Shown: positions 37,501 to 46,420 of the stretch, piece by piece
How the letters are laid out: the number at the start of each line of letters is the position of its first letter
Numbering within the stretch: the first letter of the stretch is position 1
Origin: Antrihabitans stalagmiti
GTDB taxonomy: Bacteria > Actinomycetota > Actinomycetes > Mycobacteriales > Mycobacteriaceae
Reading direction: 5' to 3'
Assembly: GCF_016482825.1 (NCBI RefSeq)
Contig: NZ_JAEMNV010000007.1
Location: 1-64,000, forward strand
Length of the DNA: 64,000 nucleotides
The notes under the pieces: model-generated
Databases searched by the model: none
Seen by the model: the letters and a program-made list of their open reading frames with translations, nothing else
What the model was told of the DNA's origin: nothing
Made by a program: the position numbers and the translations under genes

Positions 37501-39522
37501 ATGACCGTCGAGAAGGAACTCCCGCAGACCGGTCCGCACAGGATCTTTCGCGACCGGCGCGAAGCCGGACAGGTACTCGGTGGGCTGCTCGCTGCCTACC
37601 GCGACCGACCTGGAGTAGTGGTGCTTGGACTTGCGCGCGGCGGAATCCCCGTCGCATGGGAAGTTGCGGCCGCACTCGATGCACCCCTGGACACCTTGGT
37701 CGTACGCAAATTGGGTGTGCCCGGGCGTGAGGAAGTCGCTCTCGGCGCGATCGCCAGCGGCGGTCGCCTTGTACTGAACGACGATTTGATCCGTGGTCTG
37801 CGCGTAACTCCCGGCCAGCTCCGGGAAGTCGCGGTGCGGGAAGGGCGCGAACTCCTTCGGCGAGAAGCCGCCTACCGTGGTGACCTACCACCTATCGATG
37901 TCACCGGTAAGACCGTCATTCTGGTCGATGACGGCTTGGCGACGGGCGCAAGCATGTTGGCCGCGGTCGAAGTATTGCGCGATGCCGAGCCGGCCCGCCT
38001 TGTCGTCGCCGTACCCGCCGCGCCACAATCGACCTGCCGTCAGGTCGGCGATCTGGTCGACGAGATGGTCTGCGCCACAATGCCATCACCGTTTACAGCA
38101 GTAAGTGCATCGTTCTGGAATTTCCGGCAGGTGAGCGACGAAGAAGCGCGCGAATTTCTGCACACCCCTACACACGTCACAGGCCGCTCGACGCGCCTCG
38201 TCCCCGCCTCGGCCGTGGCGATGGTCGCGATCGATGCCCCAGGCGGCGTCCCACCACGTGCCGAGCTGGACGACCTGATCGGCGACGCACGAATCGTGCT
38301 GATCGGGGAGAGTTCACACGGAACACACGAGTTCTACTCCGCACGTGCCGAAATGACCAAATGGCTGATCGAAGAGAAGGGATTCTGCGCAGTTGCGGCA
38401 GAAGCGGATTGGCCGGACGCCCATCGCGTCGATCGGTATGTCCGCGGCCTCGGTGACGATGCGAACGCAGCTGACGCGTTGAGCGGTTTCGAACGATTCC
38501 CAGCGTGGATGTGGCGCAACACCGTCGTTCGTGATTTCGTCGATTGGCTCGCCGACCGCAATCAGCGCAGCGACACGAAGGCCGGTTTCTACGGCTTGGA
38601 TCTCTACTCCCTGCACCGTTCGATGCACGAAGTCGTCGCCTACCTCGAAACGGTCGACCCGCTCGCGGCAGAGCGCGCACGGAAGCGGTACGCCTGCTTC
38701 GAACACCTCGCGGCCGACGACGGGCAGTCCTACGGATTTGCCGCGGCCTTCGGTGCGGGCGAATCATGCGAGCGGCAAGCGGTCGAACAGCTTGTCGACA
38801 TGCGAAGTAGCGCACTGACCTACGCACGGAACGGCGACCCTGACCAGTTCGACGAGGCTTTCTACGCCGAACGTAACGCGTGGGCCGTACGCAATGCCGA
38901 AGAGTACTACCGCACCATGTTCGCCGGTCGAGTCTCGTCATGGAATCTGCGCGATCAGCACATGGCGCAGACGCTCGACGCGCTTGTCGCGCATCTCGAA
39001 CTGCACAGGAGGTCGGCGGCACGAATTGTCGTGTGGGCGCAGAACTCCCACGTTGGAGATGCACGAGCAACCGAAGTCGCAACCGAAGGGCAAGTCAACC
39101 TTGGTCAACTCGTGCGGCAACGATACGGCCAGGCGTGCCGCCTGATCGGGTTCAGCACTTTCGGTGGAACGGTCACCGCCGCCGGGGAATGGGGCGGAGT
39201 GGCACAGCGCAAAGTCGTTCTTCCCGCACTAGCGGGTAGCGTCGAAGAACTCTTCCACGAGACCGACAACAAGGAGTTTCTTGTTCGGTGCGACGTCGAC
39301 GGCGCGGCAGCAGACACATTGCGGACTGTCCGGCTCGCACGCGCAATCGGCGTCATCTACTCGCCACAGACCGAGAGGCAGAGTCACTACTACCACGTCC
39401 GACCCGCAGGCCAGTTCGACGCTGTCATTCACATCGACAGGACCAGAGCGGTCGAGCCGCTGGACCCCACGAGCCGGTGGATCGAGGGCGAGACGCCGGA
39501 GACCTACCCGACCGGCCTGTGA
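37501..39522 (+). CDS. Phosphoribosyltransferase-erythromycin esterase fusion (Rv2030c-like)
   Basis: The protein has 673 residues in two domains. Residues 15-220 form a type I phosphoribosyltransferase with the PRPP loop [12 protein letters not shown] (139-150) and [15 protein letters not shown]. Residues 240-660 form an erythromycin-esterase-like domain with [11 protein letters not shown] (Glu270, His273), AEADW (Glu301) and [12 protein letters not shown]. The same fusion is Rv2030c of the M. tuberculosis DosR regulon, biochemically undefined. ATG 37501 follows AAGGGG; the frame is open to 37342 without coding character. Probably monocistronic, behind the DosR-like boxes. Confidence 0.9.
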   Translation: MTVEKELPQTGPHRIFRDRREAGQVLGGLLAAYRDRPGVVVLGLARGGIPVAWEVAAALDAPLDTLVVRKLGVPGREEVALGAIASGGRLVLNDDLIRGLRVTPGQLREVAVREGRELLRREAAYRGDLPPIDVTGKTVILVDDGLATGASMLAAVEVLRDAEPARLVVAVPAAPQSTCRQVGDLVDEMVCATMPSPFTAVSASFWNFRQVSDEEAREFLHTPTHVTGRSTRLVPASAVAMVAIDAPGGVPPRAELDDLIGDARIVLIGESSHGTHEFYSARAEMTKWLIEEKGFCAVAAEADWPDAHRVDRYVRGLGDDANAADALSGFERFPAWMWRNTVVRDFVDWLADRNQRSDTKAGFYGLDLYSLHRSMHEVVAYLETVDPLAAERARKRYACFEHLAADDGQSYGFAAAFGAGESCERQAVEQLVDMRSSALTYARNGDPDQFDEAFYAERNAWAVRNAEEYYRTMFAGRVSSWNLRDQHMAQTLDALVAHLELHRRSAARIVVWAQNSHVGDARATEVATEGQVNLGQLVRQRYGQACRLIGFSTFGGTVTAAGEWGGVAQRKVVLPALAGSVEELFHETDNKEFLVRCDVDGAAADTLRTVRLARAIGVIYSPQTERQSHYYHVRPAGQFDAVIHIDRTRAVEPLDPTSRWIEGETPETYPTGL

Positions 39523-39566
39523 GCAGTTCGGCGCCCGAATCCCGGTCCCGGTCCGGGCAATCCCAG

Positions 39567-40427
39567 CTACGCGGTGCTTCGACAGATCAGAATCGGGCAC
39601 GCGAGGTGGTGGACCAGATTCTGAGTCGTCGACCCAAGCAACATCGCAGCAAGACGGCCACGGCCGTGACTGCCGACGACGACAAGTTGGGCATTGTGAG
39701 CGAGCCCGAGCAGTAGAGCCGCGGCGTTCGATTCCTTTGCGACCAGTTCGACCTGTACGTCCGGATATTTCTCCCTGCAGCCGGCGAGCGATTCCGCGAG
39801 CACCTGACCTTCGAAGCGATCCGTCTCGTCGCCGTGGGCACTTCGTGTCCAACTGTGACCCGCGATCAGCGTGACGCCGAACAACGACGCGAACTCGAAC
39901 GCCGCCGCGACAGCGTGCGCGCTCAGCTCGCTACCGTCCACACCGACCACCACGGGCAAGCCGAACGGAACCGGCTGGTTCGCGATCGACCGCCAGATCA
40001 CGACCGGGCAGCTGGCGTGGTTCGCAACGTGCAGGGCCGTCGATCCCGAAATGACCGAACGGGACGAACTTCCGTTCGATCCGACCACGATCAGTCGCGC
40101 CCGCTTACTCAGCTCCAGCAGGTTCAGGTCCGGTCGACCGTGGACTAGTTCGGCCTCGATCTTTACAGCGGGATGCGTCCGACGAAGTTCGATCACGGCT
40201 TCCCGCACGATGTTGTTTCCGGTGCGTCGCAAATGTTCTTCGATCTCCGCGAGGGCGAGTATCGCTCCGTCACCGTAGCTGTAGACAGGCTCGTAGACGG
40301 CGTGCAGAACGACCAACGGAGCACCCAATCGTTTCGCTGTTGCCGCCGCCCAGTGTGCGGCCTGCAGCGACGAATCGGAACCGTCGACACCCACGACGAT
40401 GGACCCGCTGTCGACCACTGTGCTCAT
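39567..40427 (-). CDS. Universal stress protein, two tandem USP domains
   Basis: This 286-residue USP has IVVGVDGSDSSLQAAHWAA, LIVVGSNGSSSRSVISGSTA, then VVVGVDGSELSAHAVAAAFE and LVVVGSHGRGRLAAMLLGSTTQ. In the first domain the glycine motif is GSNGSSSRSVISGS, somewhat altered from G-x2-G-x9-GS, so ATP binding there may differ. It is convergent with the PRTase-esterase gene and divergent from the membrane-protein operon starting at 40732. The ATG is at 40427. Confidence 0.9.
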   Translation of the reverse strand: MSTVVDSGSIVVGVDGSDSSLQAAHWAAATAKRLGAPLVVLHAVYEPVYSYGDGAILALAEIEEHLRRTGNNIVREAVIELRRTHPAVKIEAELVHGRPDLNLLELSKRARLIVVGSNGSSSRSVISGSTALHVANHASCPVVIWRSIANQPVPFGLPVVVGVDGSELSAHAVAAAFEFASLFGVTLIAGHSWTRSAHGDETDRFEGQVLAESLAGCREKYPDVQVELVAKESNAAALLLGLAHNAQLVVVGSHGRGRLAAMLLGSTTQNLVHHLACPILICRSTA

Positions 40428-40632
40428 ATCCGTTACCTCACGCCCGTTGCTGGTGACGGACTTGTCGAACCTCCGCCGTTTGTCTCAGCATTCGGGTCGC
40501 TACGGCGGATCGGTAGTGTCCCAAGACCGTTCATAGATGACCTGCGACCACTGCGTGGCAAGGTCCGAAGTCTTTCCGAGTTCGTCGTTGACCGAGTCCC
40601 GGCGCTCGCGTGCCGAAGGGCCTGCGATTTCA

Positions 40633-40663
40633 GGGACATCGGCCCCTACGGGCAACGTGCCCG
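40633..40663. promoter_or_regulatory. DosR-box-like site plus adjacent palindrome
   Basis: GGGACATCGGCCCC at 40633-40646 matches GGGACNNNNGNCCC at all nine fixed bases, the best match in the window. Three bases later comes CGGGCAACGTGCCCG (40649-40663), a palindrome. Both lie 70-100 bases before the 40732 start, a usual activator position. The region from 40428 to 40731 holds no other feature. Confidence 0.6.
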
Positions 40664-40731
40664 ATAGCGCAGCCTTTCGGAAGGAACAGATCGAGTCCTC
40701 TTCGTCGACTCGTCTCGAGACAGGAGAAGCC

Positions 40732-40935
40732 GTGGCCTCGCTGCTGAGAAAAACGAGTACGAGCGATTCGGACACCGAACTCGACCGCGATCCGGCAATT
40801 CCCGCCATTGCGGTTGTGACAGGGCTGGTCGGATTTTCGATGGTCGCTGCAAGCGTGAACTCGCTCGGCCTGGCAACCATCGTCGCGCTGGCTATGTTCG
40901 GCGCAGTAGGCCTCGTCGCCGCCGGCCTCGAGTGA
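40732..40935 (+). CDS. Small membrane protein, 67 residues
   Basis: The frame is open from 40537. AGGAGA 6 bases before GTG 40732 marks the likely start and yields a compact protein: a charged N-terminus (LLRKTSTSDSDTELDRD) and two hydrophobic helices (AIAVVTGLVGFSMVAAS and LATIVALAMFGAVGLVAAG). The family is unknown. It is the first gene after the best DosR-like box and 38 bases before the M50 protease gene, so probably heads that operon. Confidence 0.6.
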   Translation: MASLLRKTSTSDSDTELDRDPAIPAIAVVTGLVGFSMVAASVNSLGLATIVALAMFGAVGLVAAGLE

Positions 40936-40973
40936 TCGCGCGATGAAGGCTGCCTAGCACGAGGAGGCGCGCA

Positions 40974-41750
40974 ATGCGGCGAAACACGTTGCTGCTCGGT
41001 CGGATTGCCGGAGTTCGGACCTTTGTGCACTGGTCACTCGGTGTCACGCTTGCCCTACTCACGTGGCTGTTGGCAGAAAGCACTCTCCCGAATCGGCTGC
41101 CGCAAGCAACGACATCGCAGACCTGGTCGGCCGGCATCTTTGCGGCGAGCGCTTTCGTGCTTTCGCTGCTGGCTCACGAATTGGCGCATTCGATCGTAGC
41201 TGTGCGGATGGGGGTGCGCGTCGACCGAGTCACACTGTGGATGCTCGGCGGAATGTCCGAACTACGCGATGAACCCGCCGACCCCCGGTTAGATCTTGCC
41301 ATCGCGGTAGCCGGCCCGCTCACCAGTCTCGCCATCGGTATCAGCTCGCTCACAACAGCTTTCGCGATCGAGCCGTTCGCCCCCGAGATTGTCACCGTCA
41401 CGGTCGCATGGCTCGGCACGACCAACGTCGTCCTCGCACTCTTCAACGCACTGCCGGGCGCACCGCTGGACGGCGGTCGCATCCTCCGCGCCTGGCTGTG
41501 GCGCAGATCCGGCGACAGACTCCATGCTGCGGCGACTGCTGCTCGCAGCGGACGCAACATCGGCGCGGCGATGATCCTGCTCGGGATGGCTGAGGCGTTG
41601 ACCCTCGGCAGCGCGGGTGGGTTGTGGTTGACCCTTCTCGGTTGGTTCATCGTCGGTTCGGCGAACCGAGAACTTCCAACTGCGACGTCGACCGGCGAGG
41701 CGCTGCGCTTTACGCACCGTGTCGATTCTCAACACCGCTCGAAGGAGTGA
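40974..41750 (+). CDS. Site-2-type M50 membrane metalloprotease (Rv2625c-like)
   Basis: This 258-residue intramembrane protease has the zinc motif HELAH (68-72) in a hydrophobic helix and the third ligand Asp166 in FNALPGAPLDGGRILRAWLW. Four to six membrane segments are apparent. Relatives such as the DosR-regulated Rv2625c carry C-terminal CBS domains; this one lacks them. ATG 40974 has GAGGAGG 7 bases upstream. An SPFH protein gene begins 3 bases after its stop, an arrangement echoing known protease-SPFH partnerships. Confidence 0.9.
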   Translation: MRRNTLLLGRIAGVRTFVHWSLGVTLALLTWLLAESTLPNRLPQATTSQTWSAGIFAASAFVLSLLAHELAHSIVAVRMGVRVDRVTLWMLGGMSELRDEPADPRLDLAIAVAGPLTSLAIGISSLTTAFAIEPFAPEIVTVTVAWLGTTNVVLALFNALPGAPLDGGRILRAWLWRRSGDRLHAAATAARSGRNIGAAMILLGMAEALTLGSAGGLWLTLLGWFIVGSANRELPTATSTGEALRFTHRVDSQHRSKE

Positions 41751-41753
41751 ACG

Positions 41754-42596
41754 ATGAACACAATCGCAGTCGTAGCGCTGGCGGTGGCAGCGGTCGTAAT
41801 GATCGGACTGGCCTTGTCGATCCGCGTGGTCACGCAGTACGAAAAGGGAGTTCTTTTTCGCCTCGGCCGCGTCATCGCGGTCCGAGAACCGGGCCTGCGA
41901 CTCATCATCCCGATCATCGACCGCCTGCAGAAGGTCTCGATGCGGATCATCACGATGCCGATCCAGTCACAGGGAATCATCACTCGGGACAACGTCAGCG
42001 TAGACATCTCGGCCGTTGCCTACTTCCGCGTAGTCGACGCCGAGAAGTCGGTTGTGGCGATCGAGAACGTATATGCAGCAATCGATCAGATCGCACAGAC
42101 GACGCTGCGCAAAGTAGTCGGACAACACAGCCTCGACGATGCACTCGCCGAGACCGATGTGATCAACTCCGACATCCGACAGATCCTCGACACAACGACT
42201 CTCGAATGGGGCGTCGAGGTCACCCTGGTCGAGCTGAAGGACATCCAATTGCCCGACAGTATGAAGCGCGCAATGGCAAGGCAAGCCGAAGCAGAACGGG
42301 AAAAACGCGCGAAAATCATTGCCGCCGAGGGTGAATCGATGGCGGCCGCAGCACTCGGCGACGCATCGGACACGATGATGGCTCATCCGCTCGCCCTGCA
42401 GCTACGAAACCTGCAAACCCTTGTCGAACTAGGCGTCGACAAGAACACCACCGTTGTGTTCCCTGCCCCGCTCATGAGCGCGATCGGCGATATCTCCTCG
42501 TTCTTTCAACGCGAGACTGCCGCGTCCGCAGTGCTGCCGTCGGTCGCACAAGCGGTAGAGCGCAACGGTACAGACCTTGCATGGCAGCGACCCTAG
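41754..42596 (+). CDS. SPFH/Band-7 (slipin/stomatin-like) membrane protein
   Basis: The protein has 280 residues. One N-terminal transmembrane helix ([18 protein letters not shown]) is followed by the Band-7 domain: [56 protein letters not shown] and a coiled coil ([19 protein letters not shown]). Such proteins scaffold membrane microdomains and modulate membrane proteases. It is coupled to the M50 protease gene (ATG 3 bases after its stop), which is the obvious functional partner here (inference). Confidence 0.9.
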   Translation: MNTIAVVALAVAAVVMIGLALSIRVVTQYEKGVLFRLGRVIAVREPGLRLIIPIIDRLQKVSMRIITMPIQSQGIITRDNVSVDISAVAYFRVVDAEKSVVAIENVYAAIDQIAQTTLRKVVGQHSLDDALAETDVINSDIRQILDTTTLEWGVEVTLVELKDIQLPDSMKRAMARQAEAEREKRAKIIAAEGESMAAAALGDASDTMMAHPLALQLRNLQTLVELGVDKNTTVVFPAPLMSAIGDISSFFQRETAASAVLPSVAQAVERNGTDLAWQRP

Positions 42597-42620
42597 ATCC
42601 GCTATCGAGGAGCGATGGAT

Positions 42621-42779
42621 ATGAGTGAGAGAACAATCCACCCCGGTGCTTCTGTTCGGGTAACCGCAGGGCCCGAGCTTTCCGCCGACGCGTCGGAGTA
42701 CGTGCACATGCGCCTCGGCAACGCGCCCGAGCATGCAGGCGAAGCCTGCGGCCACATCGAGATCGAACCCACGCCGTGA
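42621..42779 (+). CDS. Small hypothetical protein, 52 residues
   Basis: ATG 42621 follows GAGGAG at about 9 bases; an in-frame ATG at 42615 is less well spaced. The peptide is acidic with a Cys-Gly-His (EACGHIEIEP) near the C-terminus and no hydrophobic helix. Its TGA overlaps the GTG start of the next gene (GTGA), which supports real translation. The family is not recognised. Confidence 0.55.
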   Translation: MSERTIHPGASVRVTAGPELSADASEYVHMRLGNAPEHAGEACGHIEIEPTP

Positions 42780-44233
42780 AAACCGGCAAGGTAGTCGCAC
42801 TCGTCGTCGGATGTCTCTGCGCTCTGCTCGGGTTCGGCTTGTCAGCAGCTGCTGCCGTTCTCGGCTTGGCATACCTCGGCCAGAACGACGACGGCTATCT
42901 GACCTCTCCAACACAACGTTACGAATCGATCGGGAGCGCGTTGGTATCCGAGCGCATCGATCTCTTCCAGGACGCCGACCTGCCCAACGGGTTCAGCACC
43001 GAAGACCTCGGAAGTATCGTGCTGCGTGTCACCGCCGACGACCCCAACGGCCGCATCTTCGTCGGCATCGGACCGCGCGCAGATGTGGAGCGCTTTCTCG
43101 ACGGCGTTGCCCGAACCGAGGTGACCAAGGTCGAATTCGGCCCGTTCGAGCCGACCTACCGGCAGATCCCCGGCGGACGAAAACCGGCTCCTCCTGATTC
43201 AGCGGATTTCTGGTCCGTCGCCTCGCTCGGAACCGGCACCCAGCAGGTCGAATGGGACCTTCAACGTGGTTCCTGGACCGCTGTCGTTATGAATGCAGAC
43301 GGCACTCCAGGCGTCGATGTGGACATCGAGGCCGGCGCTCGCCTCGAGTTTCTCGGCGCGCTCGCACTCGGACTACTGCTCGGTGGGGTGTTCTTCCTGA
43401 TCGTCGGGATTCCCCTCGTTGTGATCGGCGCAATCGGACTGGGTCGACACGGCCCACCGCAGCCGCATTGGCCGATCGTGCCGCCGTCGAGCGTCGACGC
43501 TTCCGCCACACCCGTTCCATCCACGGCGAGCGCCCCCTATCCCGCGCATCTTCGAGGCGATCTCGACGAACCGATATCCCGATGGTTGTGGTTGGTGAAG
43601 TGGCTGTTGGCAATTCCGCACTACTTCATGCTGATTTTCCTGGGAATCGCAATGGTCGTCACCACGATCATTGCGGGCTTCGCGATCTTCTTCACCGGCC
43701 GGTACCCGCGGGGACTGTTCGACTTCAATGTGGGAGTTCTCCGCTGGTTGTGGCGCGTTCAGTTCTACGCCTACTCTGCACTCGGCACCGACCGATATCC
43801 GCCGTTCACGTTGCAGCGCACCGACTATCCCGCCGATTTCGACGTCGAGTATCCGGAGCGGCTTTCTCGCGGGCTCGTTCTGGTGAAGTGGTGGCTTCTC
43901 GCCATACCTCACTTTATGATTCTGTCGGTTCTCGCAGGTGGCTGGTTCGGGTGGCCGTTCGGAATCGACAGCAACGAGGAAGGTGTGTCCAGCGAGCCCT
44001 GGATATTCGGCTCGCTCCTGGGCGTTCTGGTGCTTGTCGCGGCGGTGCTGCTCTTGTTCACCGGTCGCTATCAGCGTCCGCTCTTCGACTTCGTCATGGG
44101 GATCAACCGATGGGTCTACCGCGTCGTCGCCTACGTGGCACTGATGCGCGACGAATATCCGCCGTTTCGATTCGATCAAGGACCGCGCGAACCCCACGAG
44201 CACCTCGGCGCCAGGCAGATTTGGACAGCGTGA
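42776..44233 (+). CDS. DUF4389 membrane protein
   Basis: The protein has 485 residues. An N-terminal membrane helix (VVALVVGCLCALLGFGLSAA) and an external soluble domain (about 40-190) come first, then a second membrane pair. Two DUF4389-type repeats follow, each with GRYPRGLFDFNVGVLRWLWR or GRYQRPLFDFVMGINRWVYR and YPPF. DUF4389 has no known biochemical function. The GTG start overlaps the preceding small gene. It is the last gene of the 40732-44233 operon and converges on a minus-strand gene. Confidence 0.85.
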   Translation: MKTGKVVALVVGCLCALLGFGLSAAAAVLGLAYLGQNDDGYLTSPTQRYESIGSALVSERIDLFQDADLPNGFSTEDLGSIVLRVTADDPNGRIFVGIGPRADVERFLDGVARTEVTKVEFGPFEPTYRQIPGGRKPAPPDSADFWSVASLGTGTQQVEWDLQRGSWTAVVMNADGTPGVDVDIEAGARLEFLGALALGLLLGGVFFLIVGIPLVVIGAIGLGRHGPPQPHWPIVPPSSVDASATPVPSTASAPYPAHLRGDLDEPISRWLWLVKWLLAIPHYFMLIFLGIAMVVTTIIAGFAIFFTGRYPRGLFDFNVGVLRWLWRVQFYAYSALGTDRYPPFTLQRTDYPADFDVEYPERLSRGLVLVKWWLLAIPHFMILSVLAGGWFGWPFGIDSNEEGVSSEPWIFGSLLGVLVLVAAVLLLFTGRYQRPLFDFVMGINRWVYRVVAYVALMRDEYPPFRFDQGPREPHEHLGARQIWTA

Positions 44234-44239
44234 AAGATG

Positions 44240-44587
44240 CTGAGCGATAGGAACTGTCGGCGAGGTTGAGCCGCCGGTTGGCTGGAGCTCGAAGGTCAAG
44301 TTCCACGGCTGGCTGCCATGACCGACCTCACGCCAGCCGTCAGCCACGATCTTCTGCCGAACCTCGGCCAAAGCGTCCGTCATTCCCGGTACCCACGATT
44401 CCTGCGGCGGAATGCTCCCCCACCCGCGGGGTACCGGGAAGGTCGGGCCGACGTACCGGGGTTCATTTCCAACGACGCCGACGAATCGCAGGTATGCATT
44501 GCCGTACTGCGCGAACAGGGTCGCCAGTAGAGCCGCCCACCAGTGCCGGGCGCCAACCTCCTCGATCTCGACGTGCAACGTCTGCAT
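44240..44587 (-). CDS. Hypothetical protein; credible part only
   Basis: The frame beginning at ATG 44587 reads MQTLHVEIEEVGARHWWAAL and continues with FRETVV-like coding character for about 105 residues (through EPRYVGPTFPVPRGWGSIPP and PWNLTFELQP). After that no stop occurs until 43373, deep inside the opposite-strand DUF4389 gene. I suspect the real gene ends near 44240 and that a frameshift has removed its stop. I give only the part with coding character. It starts 5 bases beyond the VIT-family stop, so is likely co-transcribed. The function is unknown. Confidence 0.45.
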
Positions 44588-44591
44588 GGCG

Positions 44592-45347
44592 CTACACCAT
44601 CCCCATGCCGACCAACTGACCGATTCCGTAGGTGACGACCATCGCGATCGCGCCCCCGGCGACGATTCGACGCGTGGCTGGCCACCGTTTCGATCCGCCG
44701 AGACCTGCGCTGACACCGCCCGTCAATGCCAGCGCTGCAACGACTGCTACGAAGGTCACTGGGATTCGCAGCCCGGCGGGCGGAAGCAGGATCGCCAGCA
44801 GAGGCAGCATTGCTCCGATAGTGAACGACACCGCCGACGAGATCGCGGCATGCCATGGGTTGGTGAGTGCTTCTGGATCGATCTTCAACTCCGCGTCCAC
44901 GTGGGCAGCGAAAGCATCGTGTGCTGTGAGCTCGGAAGCGACAGTCGTCGCAGTGTCGCGATGCAATCCCTTCGCTTCGTAGAGCGATACGAGCTCTTCG
45001 AATTCTTGCTCGGGATCGTCGGTGAGTTCGCATCGTTCCCTAGCTAACAGAGCCCGCTCGGTATCCCGCTGAGTACTTACCGAGACGTACTCGCCCACCG
45101 CCATCGAGACTGCACCCGCGACGAGGCCCGCAACTCCGGCGGTCAGAATGGGTCCTCGACCGACATCCGCCGCAGCAACGCCGATGACAAGTCCTGCCGT
45201 CGAGACGATTCCGTCGTTGGCGCCTAGCACGCCGGCTCTCAACCAGTTCAATCGTGCCGACGTTGGTGCCGCGTGTGGCTCTGCTGGATGCATGAACGCA
45301 ATCAGCCTCGCCTTGTTTGTCGGCGCTCGGGTGCCCTCACCCACCAC
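44592..45347 (-). CDS. VIT1/CCC1-family iron/manganese transporter
   Basis: The protein has about 251 residues. It has the family N-terminus LRAGVLGANDGIVSTAGLVIGVAAA, then GAVSMAVGEYVSVSTQRDTE, a metal-binding cytosolic helical region rich in Glu and His, and C-terminal membrane segments. VIT/CCC1 proteins move Fe2+ or Mn2+ out of the cytosol. GTG 45347 with GAGG upstream overlaps the preceding gene by 11 bases; ATG 45293 is an alternative. Iron export or storage would fit a hypoxia programme (inference). Confidence 0.88.
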   Translation of the reverse strand: MVGEGTRAPTNKARLIAFMHPAEPHAAPTSARLNWLRAGVLGANDGIVSTAGLVIGVAAADVGRGPILTAGVAGLVAGAVSMAVGEYVSVSTQRDTERALLARERCELTDDPEQEFEELVSLYEAKGLHRDTATTVASELTAHDAFAAHVDAELKIDPEALTNPWHAAISSAVSFTIGAMLPLLAILLPPAGLRIPVTFVAVVAALALTGGVSAGLGGSKRWPATRRIVAGGAIAMVVTYGIGQLVGMGMV

Positions 45348-45573
45348 TGACCTCGCTCGAACCTGTTCGACCCCAACGAAAATAGGCGATCGGCCCGACG
45401 AAGTTGACGACGATCGCCGCGGCCCACAGAGGCTTTCGACCGCGTACCTCCTCAGCTGGTCTCCGCGCGAGGTCGACCCACGCAGCGATTGCCAGCGCCA
45501 GCTGCGAGATGGCGAGAATCGATATTCCGGACTGCGCAGCGGGCGAAAGGTCAGCCCAGCGTTTGTGCGTCAC
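45337..45573 (-). CDS. Small PLDc_N-type membrane protein
   Basis: The protein has 78 residues and two transmembrane helices. The second (LWAAAIVVNFVGPIAYFRWG) matches the phospholipase-D-nuclease N-terminal (PLDc_N) signature, which occurs alone in many small actinobacterial membrane proteins. ATG 45573 overlaps the upstream stop (ATGA). Confidence 0.75.
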   Translation of the reverse strand: MTHKRWADLSPAAQSGISILAISQLALAIAAWVDLARRPAEEVRGRKPLWAAAIVVNFVGPIAYFRWGRTGSSEVSGG

Positions 45574-45833
45574 CGAATACCTCCGGCTGTGCGCTCAGCC
45601 TCCAACACAGCTCGCGAGCGATTCAGCGTCAATGGGATCAAGTGACCTTGGACGCGTGCACCGGACGCCAGCCGCTCATAAGTCTCGAAGACGAGATCCC
45701 GGATATCGGAGTCCGAGAATTCTGGGAACTTCGAATTAAGTAGCACTACAAGTGATTCCAGCTCATCTCCGACAAGACGAGCTCCCGGGCGACGGCGCGT
45801 TCTCGGTTCGGCCCTGTGTTGTTCGACGGTCAT
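45570..45833 (-). CDS. Small hypothetical three-helix protein
   Basis: The 87-residue soluble protein has an Arg-rich N-terminus, then LESLVVLLNSKFPEFSDSDI and RDLVFETYERLASGARVQGH. This resembles the three-helix bundle domains (DUF3562-like) found beside stress genes in Rhodococcus and mycobacteria. It overlaps both neighbours by 4 bases (ATGA on each side), so it is translated as part of the 46321-44587 operon. The function is unknown. Confidence 0.65.
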   Translation of the reverse strand: MTVEQHRAEPRTRRRPGARLVGDELESLVVLLNSKFPEFSDSDIRDLVFETYERLASGARVQGHLIPLTLNRSRAVLEAERTAGGIR

Positions 45834-46321
45834 TGGACTCGCTCACCTTTCACCGCTGGCTGATACGGCAGTACAACTTCAGTGCGCCACATCGCCGGGT
45901 CCTGCTCTGCGAACGGGTCGGTGAAATAGACCTCCCACGGGTCCCCGGCGGGTTCGGCGTCATGGCCTCGCACCCAGCCGTAGAGCGCATCGTAGGTCGG
46001 CTCCATCTCGTCGTAGGAGCCGATGTGGATCGCTGCGACGACTTGACCGCCGGGAAGTACGGACGGACCGACGTCGCCCTTGTCCGTGATCGGCCGATCG
46101 ACGGGAAAGCCGGCTTCGATGTCGAACTCGTTGTCGCTGCGACGGTGATAACGAGCGAACGGCGGGCCGACGATCGTGGCCCCGCTGTCGATCGCAGCCC
46201 GGGAGGTAGCGTCGTAGGCCGCTCCTATCCATTGGCCGATTCCAGCAACCGGAATCGTCGTCCGCATGACTGCGGTGAACTGGGCTTCGACGGTACGGCT
46301 CGTGATTTCGGTGGTGTGCAT
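45830..46321 (-). CDS. GyrI-like / AraC effector-binding-domain protein
   Basis: The protein has 163 residues. The pattern FTAVMRTTIPVAGIGQWIG, GPPFARYHRR, VEAGFPVDRP-like and GGQVVAAIHIGSYDEMEPTY is that of the stand-alone GyrI-like small-molecule-binding fold (effector-binding domain of BmrR/Rob). There is no DNA-binding domain. It is the first gene of the operon through the VIT transporter, behind a possible DosR-like box at 46405. Confidence 0.8.
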   Translation of the reverse strand: MHTTEITSRTVEAQFTAVMRTTIPVAGIGQWIGAAYDATSRAAIDSGATIVGPPFARYHRRSDNEFDIEAGFPVDRPITDKGDVGPSVLPGGQVVAAIHIGSYDEMEPTYDALYGWVRGHDAEPAGDPWEVYFTDPFAEQDPAMWRTEVVLPYQPAVKGERVQ

Positions 46322-46404
46322 TACTCCACACTCGCTGATTTCGCTCTACGGTCGCAGAGACCTTCGTCTGCAAAAGATGTGACCGAGGTGACCGATCCGG
46401 CTCG

Positions 46405-46418
46405 AGGACCGGTGCCCG
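46405..46418. promoter_or_regulatory. Weak DosR-box-like site
   Basis: AGGACCGGTGCCCG matches GGGACNNNNGNCCC at 7 of 9 fixed bases. It lies 84 bases before the 46321 start and just outside the 3' end of the NrdZ-like gene. It is a tentative call made by eye. Confidence 0.3.
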
Positions 46419-46420
46419 TC

